Origin: Erodium maritimum
Lineage: Eukaryota > Streptophyta > Magnoliopsida > Geraniales > Geraniaceae
NCBI GenBank assembly: GCA_963921825.1
Contig: OY997588.1
Span: forward strand, 130,851,203-130,915,202
Direction: 5' to 3'
Length of the DNA: 64,000 nt
The notes under the pieces are model-generated. The model saw nothing but the letters and a program-made list of their open reading frames with translations. It searched no databases and was not told the origin of the DNA. The position numbers and the translations under genes were made by a program. Positions 30,466 to 42,545 of this stretch are shown piece by piece (within the stretch, counting starts at the first letter, position 1; each line of letters opens with the position of its first letter).

Positions 30466-33400
30466 TTAGAAAACGAAACTGAAAGTCCTGCTCAAGTGCC
30501 TAAGCCTAAACGACATTAGTCTTAGGAGGCAAGGCTTTAACCAGGGAGCCTTTAGCCCGTCCTTGTAGCCAAAGGAACCTATCATCCTTCCTAGTGGGGA
30601 CTGCTTACCAGCCCTCGCCTGATCATTTTGGGGTTCACCAACAGAACCACTCTTTACTCCTCTAGGGCCAATTGCAGCTCCAAGTCTAGCTCCATCTCTA
30701 TGCCCAGTCATGTTTGAAGCCTCGGTTACCCGGCCACCAGAGAGCTGGTCGGCCACCAAGTTTTTCCAGCCTGGATCGATGTTCTTGGCCTGGACGTTAC
30801 GCTGATGTCATGTACCCTTAGGTACACTGCTCGAGAATAAAATTGGCCCCCTTCCCGAGGAAAGGTGCCCTAAGGTACAATGCTCGGATATACAGGTTCG
30901 GACCTTAGTGGTTGGTTCTGAGAACCATGAGTCCCCCAATCCCTCGCATATGGCTTGGCGTTATGATCCTTTTAGACCTTCAACATGAATGAGTCGAACT
31001 GTGTCCCTCCAATAATCTCCCGATCGTACTCTTGAACCACATGTCCGATCAGCCCACATTTGTAGTTAGGGGTGTACATGGGCGGATATCCGACTCGACC
31101 CGCACTATTCCAAATCCGCACGCATATTTGCTGATCGGATATATTTATTATCAAACCCGCCCATCAGATCAATATTTAGATACAGATCCGCCCGATCGAA
31201 TATACGGGCAGATCGGTTTTTGACCCGAAAACCCGCGTCAAACAACAACCCCTTTTTGATCGGTCAACAATCGTAAAATAAAAATAAAATAAGAAATGAA
31301 GACAGAGAAGAAAACAAGTTTTATAAGTCTCTGTGCTTCATTTCCATAAGTTTTACAAAACCAAACTGAACATAAAATCAAAATTACATAATATGGAGGT
31401 CTTACAAATATTTCTCTAAGAAAAAAGAACAAGACACGATCTAAAGCTATAACTATAAGAATGAATCAAGTTCATTTTTATTTTCTAATCATAACTAACA
31501 AAAATTAAAACTTTCACTTTCACAAGTTTCACAAAACCACATTTAGAACTATAGCCAGAGATAGAGCAATGGGCTTCAGGATTTGAGGGAAGAAGCCAAA
31601 GTATGCTGGAGACGCCGAGACAACATAGATATGAAACGACCGACCTAGATCTAGTATGTTGTCAATGGTCTTTGAGAGGGACGATATCTAGGTTTCATCG
31701 TCGTGAGAAATGGAAGATAGAGAAGTGTAATTATAAGAGAAAGGAGAGCGCCACCATGAAAGAAGTGATGCCATAAGAGAAAATTAGATGGTTGTGTGAG
31801 ACTGTGAGTAGTAGTGAGGGATTTTAGAGAGATGGTTGTTGTGTGGATGAGAGAAGGGGGAAGAGAGAGAGAGAGAGTATGATATTAAAATGAGTGAGCA
31901 GTGTGGGAAAGAGATAAGGGGAATGGATAAAGATTTATGGTCGTTGGATGAAGAGATAAGGTAAAAAAAATCAACGGCTGATAATTATAGTTAGTATATT
32001 AAATTACATATTTCGGTCAGGTCGGATAATCTGTGGATTATCTGATCTAATCCGGTATCCGCCCATAGGTACGTGGTTTCTGTAGTTTGTGATCCGCGTC
32101 TGGTCTGAAAGTGAACGGGTGAGGGGAAAACGGGTCGTGGGTCGGTCGGTTTTGCGGGCGGGCCTGGACCTGCAGATATTTTGCCCACCCCTATTTGTAG
32201 TAGAAGGAAGACAGTTTCCGTGTAGGTGAGCGAGACACGAATTGAGTCTGGGAAGTCTTTGAACCTAAATAATAGATGAAGGCGTAGGGGACGCTCCACG
32301 AGGTTCCAGAAGAACACCTTCACTGTTCCTCCCCAACAGAGGCCCCAATGATCACACGGGACCTCGACACATAGCCCATGAGTCGAGCCAATCGTTTCCT
32401 CGGTCGCTCGGGTCCGCACGAGTGAAGGGAGAACATGGGAGTGAACTCATAAAAGGAGCCGATCCAAGATAGGAGGATCACTTGCCATCGGGTCCAAGTC
32501 ACCGAGGAGTAGCGAACGACCATCGAAGCATCAGGGTTCGTTGATCCGGACCCACGCACGAGCCTCCTCCGATTCAAAGTAGAAGCCAAAAACAAAGGAC
32601 CAATGTCCTTGATTACCAGGCCCTCCACGGATCTGCCTCACGCCTTCGTGATGATCCAGAGCAAAACCTCATTTTAGAGAGGCTTCAACGACCAAATATT
32701 ACCCAACAGGGATAATTGTTGGCAAGCAGGAATTGAAGAACTCACTAGGGAGTGCGGGACGAGAACCTCCAGTTCCTCCTCCTCCTCTAGTGACTAGGAA
32801 GAAAGGCCATCTTGGAGACTAGGTAGGCTGACCTGAAGAGGTTTCGATAGTGCTGATGTCCCCGGGACAAAGTTGGCTTCACGAGGCTTGGTCACCCTAC
32901 GATGACAAACCATACTCGGAGGCGTGGTAAGTAGTGATGGGATTATAGTAATCATTGCCGCATTAAGGATCAGGGCCCCATCAATCCCCCATAAAGGCCA
33001 TTCTGCCGTCGTCCACCATTGGAGATTTTTCGCAGAGAGGATCCCGACACATTGGAGGCGACGAGGCCTCGCCGAGAGTTGTAGCAATCAACATCGGAGG
33101 CGACGAGGCTTCAACTGGGTTAGAAGCAACACCTAATGGGAGCAGCGTGACTTTTCCAATGCTAGGAGAGGCCAGTGAGGTATTTGCGGAGGAAGCAATT
33201 GGTGAATTCTTCACCAGGTGGTCTCTCCGTGGTTTGCTAGCGGCGTAGAGGATCCCGGAGAGAACGATACTATCGTCGTTGATTGGGACGTCGACAATAT
33301 TGGAGATGATTGTGGGGGAAGAAGAGGTTGAGAGGGTATCTCGACTAGGGTTTGTTTCGGCCTCCTTCGGCATCGAGGCTTTAAACGAGACTCCACCACC

Positions 33401-33580
33401 AAGGAAGGTCGATTAGGATGGATTGTTGAGAAGCACATGGGTACAGGTGGAGACGAGATAAGACCAACAAGTGTGGTAGGCTTGTCGGCGATGATGACAT
33501 GCACAGGAAGCTCCATAGGTAACTAGAGCTAGGGTTTCCTCAAGAAGAGGCTCTCGATAGGTTCTAGCGAGAGAGAGTTT
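30466..33580 (-). mobile_element. LINE ORF1 region (DUF4283/CCHC type), split by a hAT element
   Basis: On the minus strand, starting near 33580 with a 5' leader and a protein start at 33516 (MELPVHVIIADKPTTL), there are fragments of a plant L1 ORF1. These include a DUF4283-like part at about 32250-32630 (VIKDIGP; TVKVFFWNLVERPLRLH) and a CCHC zinc-knuckle-like segment near 31000-31070 (YKCGLIGHVVQEYDRE; the last Cys of the knuckle is replaced). A proline/glycine-rich tail runs down to about 30470. The frame is broken several times. A hAT element (31067-32193) lies in the zinc-knuckle region. The reverse transcriptase part is absent. Confidence 0.7.
31067..32193. mobile_element. Non-autonomous hAT element with 8-bp TSD
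   Basis: Begins taggggtgtacatgggcgg and ends ttgcccacccct plus A, giving terminal repeats TAGGGGTG/CACCCCTA. The exact 8-bp duplication tttgtagt is at 31059-31066 and 32194-32201, as expected for hAT. Subterminal GGCGGATATCCG- and GATCCGC-type repeats are typical of the superfamily. No transposase is recognisable in the 1.1-kb interior. It is inserted in the zinc-knuckle region of a LINE ORF1, so it is younger than that LINE. Confidence 0.85.
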
Positions 33581-34764
33581 TGTTTATAAATGTGATTTGA
33601 TTTAATAAATGATATTTATAAATCCAAAATATATCTACGTATTATTTGTTTTGAAACTAGGATGATTTAGTTTAAAAAAAAATTATAAGCCCAAACGTTT
33701 GTTGTGGTCTCAACTGTTTTTTTAATTGTAGGTGTAAGCATATATTAAAGTAAAATAAAATCTTGACCCAAAACGGGATAACTAAAAGTTAGAAAAAAAG
33801 AGTAGAAACTGAAAGTCCTAACAACGTGGGACAAAGAGTACGAAAAATAAAAATTCATTTTTCGAACCACTCGACTGAGATGTTCGAAAATCGATGTTGT
33901 GATAGTAGCAGACAACAACCGTAATTGGCACCGAGGCGAACGGTATACTCATCCAAGGATCCAGTGTGCGTCATCCTCCCTTGAATGATAAAGTAGGGCT
34001 CCATGAACGCGAGAGTGCTGGCTCCCGAGATGGTAGAAGAGTGTCATGCCATAACTTAGTGGGCCACTACCACCATATAGTGAGGAGGTGTTGTCGAACG
34101 ACCCCTCAATGGACCATGAACTCCTCATTGGTCAAGGCGAGGGTGCTTGTTATCCCCACTGATGCTCGGTGTGCTCCCTCAGAGCGTGTAGATCCCTCAT
34201 ACTCCATGATTTAGAACTCCAATGCCAGACGCTTCCGTCATGTCATGAGGGAAGATGTAGCCATCTTATGGGTATGTCTCAGTTTTTCTTCAACATGAAT
34301 CCTCGAGAAGGAGTGGGAGAGGACTCTAGGGTGTTGCAGGTGTGACCGAGGCCCTATTCCTGGTAATGAGGAGCCCCTAGAATTTATTGCCGGGTCCCCA
34401 TAACGGGAACAGACCTTACTCGTAAGCCATGATCCTATGTTGGATAATCACTCCTGACGAGAAAAAACTTGACTTAGTTAAGGGAGGAAGCCTCCTCCTA
34501 AATCATTTTCCCTTTTCCCATTTCTATCACTTGGCCTTGGTGCCACCAGGGCATAGTTTGTGTTCTAGCGACCTAAGGCACTACTTAAGTGGCACCAATT
34601 TTACCCCAATGTTACCGGCCATGACGGGCCCGAGATCCGATCGACCCTAAGTTAGTAAGGGATCGGAGGGAAGTTCCCATATCCACGCGGGCCAAATGAT
34701 AGGGCGATACTAGGGCACACAACTGCAAACAAAACAGTGGTCTGGTAAACAGTCATATGAGATA
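33581..34764. other. Anonymous transposon-island sequence
   Basis: An AT-rich part (33581-33880), then a GC-richer part (33880-34740) with short open frames on the plus strand that match nothing I know. It may continue on the far side of the foldback element (37983 onward), since composition is similar there. Confidence 0.35.
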
Positions 34765-36510
34765 GGGAAAATTTCAATATAATACACTGCCAAACATGTA
34801 TTTGCAAGATAATACCCTATTACAATTTTTTTTGCAATATAATACCCTGCCAAACATTTATTTGCAAGATAATACCTCAACATAATATTTTTGTAATATA
34901 ATATCCTACCAAACATTTAACTATAGTTTGGTACCTAACCGTTAACTTTATGTTATTTTTCCATCCAAAGAGTATAAAAATTCCTAAATACCCCTCAACA
35001 TGAAATGTCAAAATTTTCCTTCATTCATATTCATATTCAAATTTTCAAAATTGATTTTTTATGGTAGATTTTGAAATTTTGAATATAATTGAAGGGCAAT
35101 TTTGACATTTTGTAAGAACCGCTCCTGGTCAAATTGGCGGAAAAATAGAAAATTTTGGGACAAACACCTAAATGAACCTAAATTTGACCCCGAGGGTCAT
35201 ATCGGACTTAAGTTGACCCTGATATCGACCAAAGTGAGTTCTGGGGGACTCATGGCAACTTTTTGACTTATTTGGGAAATGTTGACTTTTTGCTGGAAAA
35301 GTCAACCGAGCGACGTTTTGGTCCGTTCGAAGCCCGTTTTGGATCCAAAAAGCTTAGACGTCATTACAACGGTCTTAGTTGGTCCGTTTCCTTGTAGCCC
35401 GTGAAATTTCGTAATTTCTTGGAAAATGGGCCCGTTCAGGGCCCGAGACGGTCGAATTTCGCGAATCTAACAGAAAAATATCTACAAAGATATTTTTTAA
35501 AGGGTGGGACCCACTTTCCACTTGTCACACAAGTGGTGGTAGTTTGTATTTTGAACAAAATAAAGGGAAAGGAAGACGATGTGTTCGGCAATTTACAAAA
35601 AAAAGGAGAAGGAGGAGAGAGAAAAAAAGAGAAAAAGAAGAGAGGAGGAGGAAGGAAAAAAGGGAAAAGAAAGTAAGCGTTTTTGACGATTTCCCGACGA
35701 TCCGATCGACGAATCGTCTCAACGATTGTGGATTCGAACTCCCCTAGTCATTCTCTACGGTGAGAACCCATTCTTTTCTCGTGTTGGTACGTTTGAATTT
35801 TAGGGTTTGAGTTTAAACGGTTTGTTTAAGGTTTGGTTTTGGTTATAATTGGTTTAAAGACGAATGGTTGAGGTTTGGGGTTCGTTAGGAACGTTTTGGG
35901 GCTAAAAGGAAAATTTTCCATTGTGGTCGTGTGGGGCCCACTTGCCCGGGCCTCGGGTTTTTCGTGTTCGGTTGGTTTTGGATGATCCCCAAGTCGATAA
36001 TTCACACCCGGAACGAATTTTGGAATTAAACTGTGAAAGTTGGAAATTTTGGGTTTAGAAACTTTAAACGCGAATTAAATTGCTCGGAAGTCGGAAATTG
36101 ATTCCGTCGATTGCATTGGAACCCTTGAATTATTCTAAGATTGTAGAAACGAAAACGGGAATTTTCAGAGCCCCGGAAGGGCTTTTTTCAATCCCGGGCA
36201 GATTCGCCGAGCCGGGCGAATTGGGCCTTTCCGGTCCCATTGTTGACGATGTCGAGTAATTGGGAAGTTTGGGAGTGATCGGCATTACCGGGGTTGCGTT
36301 TGGGCGTCTAATTCTTTAAAATTCAGCTTTGCCTACAAACTTAAAAAGTGTTTTAATTGTGTTCATGTTAGATCGTGCTGCTGACCGCGGAAAGGGGAGG
36401 CTAGGCGAGTGATCGCGAGCACGCCGGAGCTCGGGCGTGGACTTTTGGGAAAGCGTTAAGAGGTAGGGAAAAGTTTCCGGATCTCGGCCTTGACTAAGGA
36501 AAGTTAACAG

Positions 36511-36715
36511 TAGAAATGCATGTGACACTTGGGTGTCGTAGGATCAATGAACGTAACGAACATTAGAAATACATGTGACACCTAGTGGTGTCGTAGGATA
36601 TGTGAACGTATCGAACAATAGAAATGCATGCGACACTTAGTGGTGTCATAGGATAAGTGAACGTATCGAACATTAGAAATACTTGTGGCATTTGATTGTG
36701 CCCGTAGGTTGATTG
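36511..36715 (+). repeat. Tandem repeat of about 54 bp in the solo LTR
   Basis: About 3.7 copies of a unit beginning tagaaatgcatgtgacac, with starts at 36511, 36564, 36619 and 36674. Copies differ by scattered substitutions and small indels. Confidence 0.8.
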
Positions 36716-36899
36716 AATTGTTTGTGTTTGTGGGTGGCCATGAGTGCCTGTGGGGAGTTGAACCCGTATTGGTTGACTGACTTTCCGAGTGGTAGTTAGT
36801 CGTGTTGTCGTATTTTCTTTCTATTTGCGGGGTATTGTGTGTTATTTGGTTGTGACTGTGATTGTTCTGGTGATGACTGTTGAGCTATGCCCGTGGGTG

Positions 36900-37240
36900 T
36901 GTCGTACCCTCCGGTGCGCGGTCGGTAAAGTGCTGAGGGTTGTGGTTCCTGTCAGGTACGTCGTACCTTCTGGCGCGTGATCGGTAAAGTGCTGAGGTTA
37001 TAGCTGTGCCCGAGGGGTGTGTCGTACCCTCCAATGCGTGGTCGGTAAAGAGCAGAGGGTTGTGGTCCCCGTAGGTGTATCGCACCTTCCGGCGCGTGAT
37101 TGGTAAAGTGCTGAGGCTGGATTTATGCCCGAGGGGTGTGTCGTACCCTCCGGTGCGCGGTCGGTAAAGAGCAGAGGGATGTGGTCCCCGTCAGGTGTGT
37201 CGCACCTTCCAGCGCGTGATCTGTAAAGTGCTGAGGCTTG
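36900..37240 (+). repeat. 60-bp tandem repeat with alternating subtypes in the solo LTR
   Basis: Six units start at about 36900, 36960, 37020, 37080, 37140 and 37200. Odd units carry CGTACCCTCC and even units CGTACCTTC or CGCACCTTCC, so the array is really three copies of a 120-bp dimer. All contain GGTAAAG-GC-GAGG or a close variant. Confidence 0.8.
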
Positions 37241-37982
37241 TGGTTGTGGTTTGCGTGACTTTGATCACTTTTGTGTTGTGTTCTTTGAGGCCGTTTTTAC
37301 TGTGTCGGGTCTACATTACGGGTACGGGAGATTGTTTGGGAAAGTAACAGTTTTCGTGTGACAGTTAAGTTATTTGAGTTTGGGGATAGTAGTCCCCGAT
37401 GTTTTGTTTGTTGTTGGTGTTTCTGGCATTTGTGCTAATAGTATGCCGTGGTGGTGAGCGAACGCTCACCCCTAGCTGCTTTTCCTACAACAACTGGTCG
37501 CGAGGCGGACTAGGGGAACTCTCGAATCTTGAAGAGCTGGGAGCGGGAGTCCGGGTTTTTGGGAGTTTAGCGATGTACGCTTTGGTTTTTGTCCGCTTGT
37601 TTTGGACGCTTTTCTGTTGTAAAATATTATTTTGTTTAACTCAAAGTGGTGATTGTAAGCGGTTTATTAAAATGTTTGAAAATTGTTTTATTGTTTCACC
37701 GTTCGCGTTCCGGGTTCGGTCCTACTGAATTCGGGGCGTGACACATTTTATGGTGAGTGGTATTTTAGACTTTTTACACTCTTTAAATGGGAAGTAACAT
37801 AAAATTATTGGTTAGATACCAAACTGTGTTTAAATGTTTAGCAGAGTATTATATTGCAAAAAAAATTATGCTAGGGTACTTGAAAATAAATGTTTAGCAT
37901 GATATTATGTTGCAAAAAAATTATGTTAATGTATTATCTTGCGAATAAATGTTTGGTAGAGTATTATATTGAAATTTTTCAT

Positions 37983-39098
37983 AGGGGATATATAGGGAAT
38001 TTGTACCTCTGGCTTTGAAACTCAGAACTATAGCTAGCTTTGTAACGGGAATTGCACATCCACTCGCACTCTGATCCGCATGAAATCTCCTCAATTTATA
38101 TCGTCTGCGTCATCATTCATCTCCAAATAGGTGCTAAGAATGCTCCCTAGTCGAAATCCGACCTCTCGGTTCCAGGCCCCTACCGGTGGGTTGGAGATGT
38201 GGCCCCCAACCTGATAAATTGATAAAAAATATGTCACGGGCTCGCATTTGAGGTCTCAGATCTTAAAAGAGCACCAAGGAACACCGAAAAGCCTAAGTCT
38301 CCCATGCCAACACCCGGGCTCTTCGCTGATCTAAAGAAAAAACCCATGCACTATCTTTAAGGGGACGAGCCACAACATCCGGTGACCACCTTTGTCTATT
38401 AGATTCGATCGTATCCCGACCGTCCCACCAAGTAAACACCACGCCTCGGCCCATTGTAGGCCGAGGGTCCATCGAGGGTGATGGAACCCGAGGACTCATC
38501 GGGTCCTCTTGCCGCTTTCATCGACCAGTCCTCCCGGAGAAGGTGCTACCGGTCGTGTGCCTCATTAAAGTTGGCTCTCTGTGGGTTTTGAGGGTAGACC
38601 CTGGTTTGATGGTTCCGTACTCATCTCCATATCGCCATCCGCATCCATTAATCCCCACTCGGCCATGCACCCCCGTTATCAAAACCTTGCCGCCCTGTAT
38701 ATCTCGTCCCGAACCCGTCGACCTCACTAGGAACGGGTCTGGGAAAAAAAGCATGTCAGGGGGAGTGGGCGGGAGGATCCACCAGTCGTGGTTGAGACCC
38801 TCTCGCTAGAGTCCTTCGGGTTATTCCTCTCGGTTGGCCCAAGAGCCCACCCTGACGGAACTCTGCCCGCTCGCCATAGCCACCGTAGGAGAACCGTCTA
38901 CCGCCGCATGTATGTTGAACACAAACCCCCCTGTCGCTAGTGCGATACTGAACGGGACAGGTGTTGGTGAAGAGAGGGGGACAAATCTTGTGATTCGGGG
39001 GAAGAGCCTTTAGACCCACCACTTGCTGAAGTTTTCGCCGTCATGCATCTGTTTGGTCATAACTACGAACTTGATAGAGAAGAAAGAACGAGCACTAG
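37983..39098. other. Anonymous GC-richer transposon-island sequence
   Basis: Short open frames on both strands with no recognisable domain. It adjoins the 3' end of a minus-strand LINE and may be an older transposon into which that LINE inserted. Confidence 0.35.
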
Positions 39099-42000
39099 TT
39101 TTTTTTTTTACTGAAAGGTGCGACTTTTTATTAATTATTAGAGTTCACGATACATTTTAGTGCGTCAGGAAGAGGTCCTGACCACTGAAGAACATGCATA
39201 GAACACACTTCCTTGGAAAGCCAATGGGCAGTTTTGTTCATAGTTCTTTTTACAAATTAAAGAGTTATTCCGTCTTTTTGAGAAAGAATATGACGGATAT
39301 CCCTAATAATGGTCTCTACCAGGGAGATTGGAGGTTCCCTAACCTTGATCATGTTAAGTAGAACTTGAGCATATGACGCGATGAAAATTTCTCCCATTCC
39401 TAGTGCTCTCATGTTTTAAAGCGTCTTACCAATTGCACATGCTTCCACCATTATCAAGCCCATAAGCCTGGAAGGATTCCATTCACCGCTAGTATCACTC
39501 CTCTTCTTATAGTTTGGGCTAAGACGCCCCAAGCTAATTGGTTTGTATCCTGGAAAATGGTCCCATCAACATTTATACCTAGTGTACCCATATCAGGTTG
39601 AATCCATCGGGACGTATAGGAAGGAGAAGACACGTGAGGTGTCTCAAAGGTAGAGTTTGCTTCCCTCCACGCCGTGAGTTGAGTATGGGCCACCGAGACC
39701 ATTTTCAGGGCCGCGGGCATGGTCCTTCCATATTTAAGAGCATTTCGAATTTCTCATAGGACGGACAAGACCTCTACGACTCCGGTCCTCGCCTCAGCTG
39801 TATCAATAGCCTCCCACCAATCCATAAATCCCACAGTAAGGTCATAGGGAGGTACCCCACTAAATTGGGTTTAATAGGTCTTTGCAAATCCACAACCTAG
39901 GAACAAGTGATCAATCATCTCCAGGTTCCCGACCACATATGTTGCACACTAGGGTAATTGGGACGTATTTACAACTCAGTTTAGTGGTTACATGTAGTGT
40001 GTTCGTTAGTCACCTCAAAAGAAAGACTCTAGGGCGCGGTGGGACCCGTATACCCCAAATAGATGCCCATGCTACTGTAGTTGTTTTTTGACGGCAGGGT
40101 GGCGGGAATTTTCCAGAAACGAATATCCGGTCATCGTTGAGTAGATTCCTATGTGCTCAGTCGCCCTATACCAAGCATCATTTTCCCTGTTGACAAAAAA
40201 TGGGACCTAGAGAATCTGATCCCTATCATCCGCCTCAAACAGGCGAGATATAAGCTCCTCATCCCAGCAGCGTGATCCGGGGACCATTAGGCCCGCTACC
40301 GAGACACCCTCTAACATGTCACGTGTGGTTACGATCTTTGGGTTTAAGCCCAATAGCCAAGGAGTGCCCCTGATCAACGTATCACGCCCATCCCCAATTC
40401 TATCCGCAACCCGTCCCTTAGGAGATATTGCGTGGATAAAATGCTTTCCCACGTGAAACTTGGGTTGGACCTAATTCGTGCTTGTAAAAAAGTAGTAGAA
40501 GGGAAGTACTTGGCCTTTAGAACCCGAGCGACCAGAGAGAAAGGACGGTGAATGAGATCCCATGCCTATTTACTAAGTAGAACCGTGTTGACATCATGCA
40601 GGTGACGGAATTCCATACCGCCCGCATCTTTTGGCATACACAATTTATCTCATTCCTACCAAATGATTACCCAGGTCGACTGCCCCCTACCAAAACAACG
40701 CTAAAGCTATATAGATTCAAGACATTATCTTATAGGGCCCTCGAAATACCGACATCATGTAAAACGGGAGGAACGTGAGAACCGATCGGATCATAACCTT
40801 CCTACCCGCAGAAGATAAGAGTTTTTCATCCCATGACCGGATACGTTTGATGATTCCGTCTCCCAAGTAGGCCATAACTGAATTCCTATTCCGACTTATC
40901 ATATCGGGAACCCCCAGGTACATGGATGTGGCCAATGTCTTAACAATAGATATAATCTGGCAATATTTTTGGCGTATCGCGGGCGCGTTGTTCATGCTGA
41001 AGAATATATAGGAATTATGCAGGTTGAGGACATGTAATGATAGTTGCCCAAAGAGACACAGAATATCTCGAACATATCCAGCCTCACTCGTCGTTGCTCT
41101 ACAAAATATAGCATCGTCAGCGAAGAACATGTGCGAAATTTCAAAAGAGCCCCTAGAAGTTCTCATTCCACATATTTTGTCGGCATCATGTGCTTGCTTC
41201 AGTAAAAAAGGAAAGGCCCTCTATGCAGAGGAGAAAGAGGTATGTGGACTATGGATCACCTTGGCAAGTCCCTTTGGAAGGTATGAATTTTGGGGTCTCC
41301 CGTCCTCTCGAAGATACCGTGTACATACAACATGCCACTAGTTTGATATAGTCAGTTGCGAATCCTAGTATAGCCATAGTGCTCAGTAGATAATCCCACT
41401 CCACCCGATCGTAGGCCTTAATCATATCCAACATCAGGGCCCTAAAACCCAATTCCCCTTGCCTCTTCTTACGTAAAATGTGAATGACCTCAAATACGAC
41501 GAGTCTATTATCTTGAATACACCGTTCCAGTATAAATGCTTACTATGTCTTGGATATCACACGTTGAAGGAGGGGACGCAGCCTATTGGCCATGACTTTA
41601 GATAAGATCCAGAAAATGACATTGCATAGCGTAATTGGACGTAAATCGGTGACCGCATCCGGATATGATTTCTTAGGGATGAGAACGATGGAGGTGTCAT
41701 TTAAGGCTGAATCAAACACCCTAGTTTCGAGCACGTCCTGGATAAATAGAATCACCTCCTCAAATACCAACGACCAGTAGTGTTGGTAAAACCATGGATT
41801 GAGGCCGTCTGGCCCCGAAGATTTATTAGGACCCATATGGAATGCCGAAGTTCTCACTTCTAATGTCGTTCATGGGTTCAAAAGACATTGATTGTGGGCG
41901 GCCGTGATCCGATTGAGAAGAAGAATAGGGAAGACGTCCATGTTCGGATGACTAGTAGAGGATAGTTGTCCAAAGTAGTCCATTATTAGTTTGCGCATTC

Positions 42001-42545
42001 CAGTATCCCATGTGAACAACTCTCCCATCGAATCTTTTAAGGCAGCTACAACATTAACCCTACATATATAAAAACATGATGCTTGAAAGAATTTTGTATT
42101 CCGGTCTCCATCCGTCAATCAATGTTTTGTGCCCGATGACGCCAGAACGTCTCTTGAGCACTTAGAGCTCGTTCATACTAGATCTAAATATCTCATCTCT
42201 TGTGCACCTTGGCACGGTCTTTTCTCCTAATCAACTTTGCAATATCGTGCTGACGCCACTTGATATGGTTGACATTCTGTATGAAATAGTTGCGAACCCA
42301 ATCCTCTAGAGATACCCCCACTTTGCGAATCACATCAACAATAGGTACCAATGACATTTTATCCCAACTATCCTTTACCACTTGGCCACATCCCAGATCC
42401 CGGGTTCATTGAGATTGAAAACAAAATTTTAGGGGGGACCGATGAGCCACTTTTCGCGCCAGAGAGAGGAGGATCAACCAGTGATCTGAGGTCGTGGTAC
42501 TTGTGTTACAAAGATCCAAATCAGACACCTCTGGTGTATCATAGC
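39099..42545 (-). mobile_element. LINE (L1-type) with RT and RNase H, 5'-truncated
   Basis: In minus-strand order: tail of the endonuclease near 42400-42545 (TTTSDHWLILLSL), linker MTDGDRNTKFFQASC (42118-41870), RT fingers (41857-41543; GPNKSSGPDGLNPWFYQ, DLRPITLCNVIFWILSKVMANR), palm (41452-41249; MLDMIKAYDRVEWDYLL, SKGTCQGDP) and catalytic FFADDAIF (41166-40717). A linker with GRDTLIRGTPWL follows (40452-40207), then RNase H (39720-39454; GTLGINVDGT). The element ends in a T run on the plus strand (39100-39112), i.e. its poly(A). Several frame breaks make it inactive, though catalytic FADD is kept. ORF1 and most of the endonuclease are missing. Confidence 0.88.

Larger units (their letters stand above)
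35111..37743 (+). mobile_element. Solo LTR, Ty3/gypsy-like (fossil)
   Basis: A 2.6-kb segment starting TGTAAGAACCGC and ending GGGGCGTGACA, flanked by the exact 5-bp duplication cattt at 35106-35110 and 37744-37748. There is no internal coding region, so it is a single LTR left by recombination. The strand given is the orientation of the 5'-TG...CA-3' reading. The TGTCACGCCCC-type end resembles plant chromovirus (Tekay/Del-like) LTRs, but the lineage is tentative. It contains a polypurine stretch near 35600-35675 and two tandem arrays. It is younger than the foldback element it sits in. Confidence 0.85.
34765..37982. mobile_element. Foldback (Mutator-like) element interrupted by a solo LTR
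   Basis: The left arm (34765 to about 35005) begins gggaaaatttcaatataat and carries tandem units of TTTGCAAGATAATACC type; the right arm (about 37744-37982) is its diverged reverse complement, ending with gtattatattgaaattttt. Near the inner ends both arms keep CCGTTAA/CCAATAA and AAATACC-CTCA boxes. Flanks read tatgagata and taggggata, a possible decayed 9-bp duplication (7 of 9). Without the LTR insertion the element is about 580 bp. Its arms have diverged more than in the other foldback elements, so it is probably older. Confidence 0.7.

Noticed and set aside
35401-35676. Lysine/arginine-rich open frame near 35.5 kb
   Set aside because: It is the translation of a polypurine stretch inside the solo LTR.
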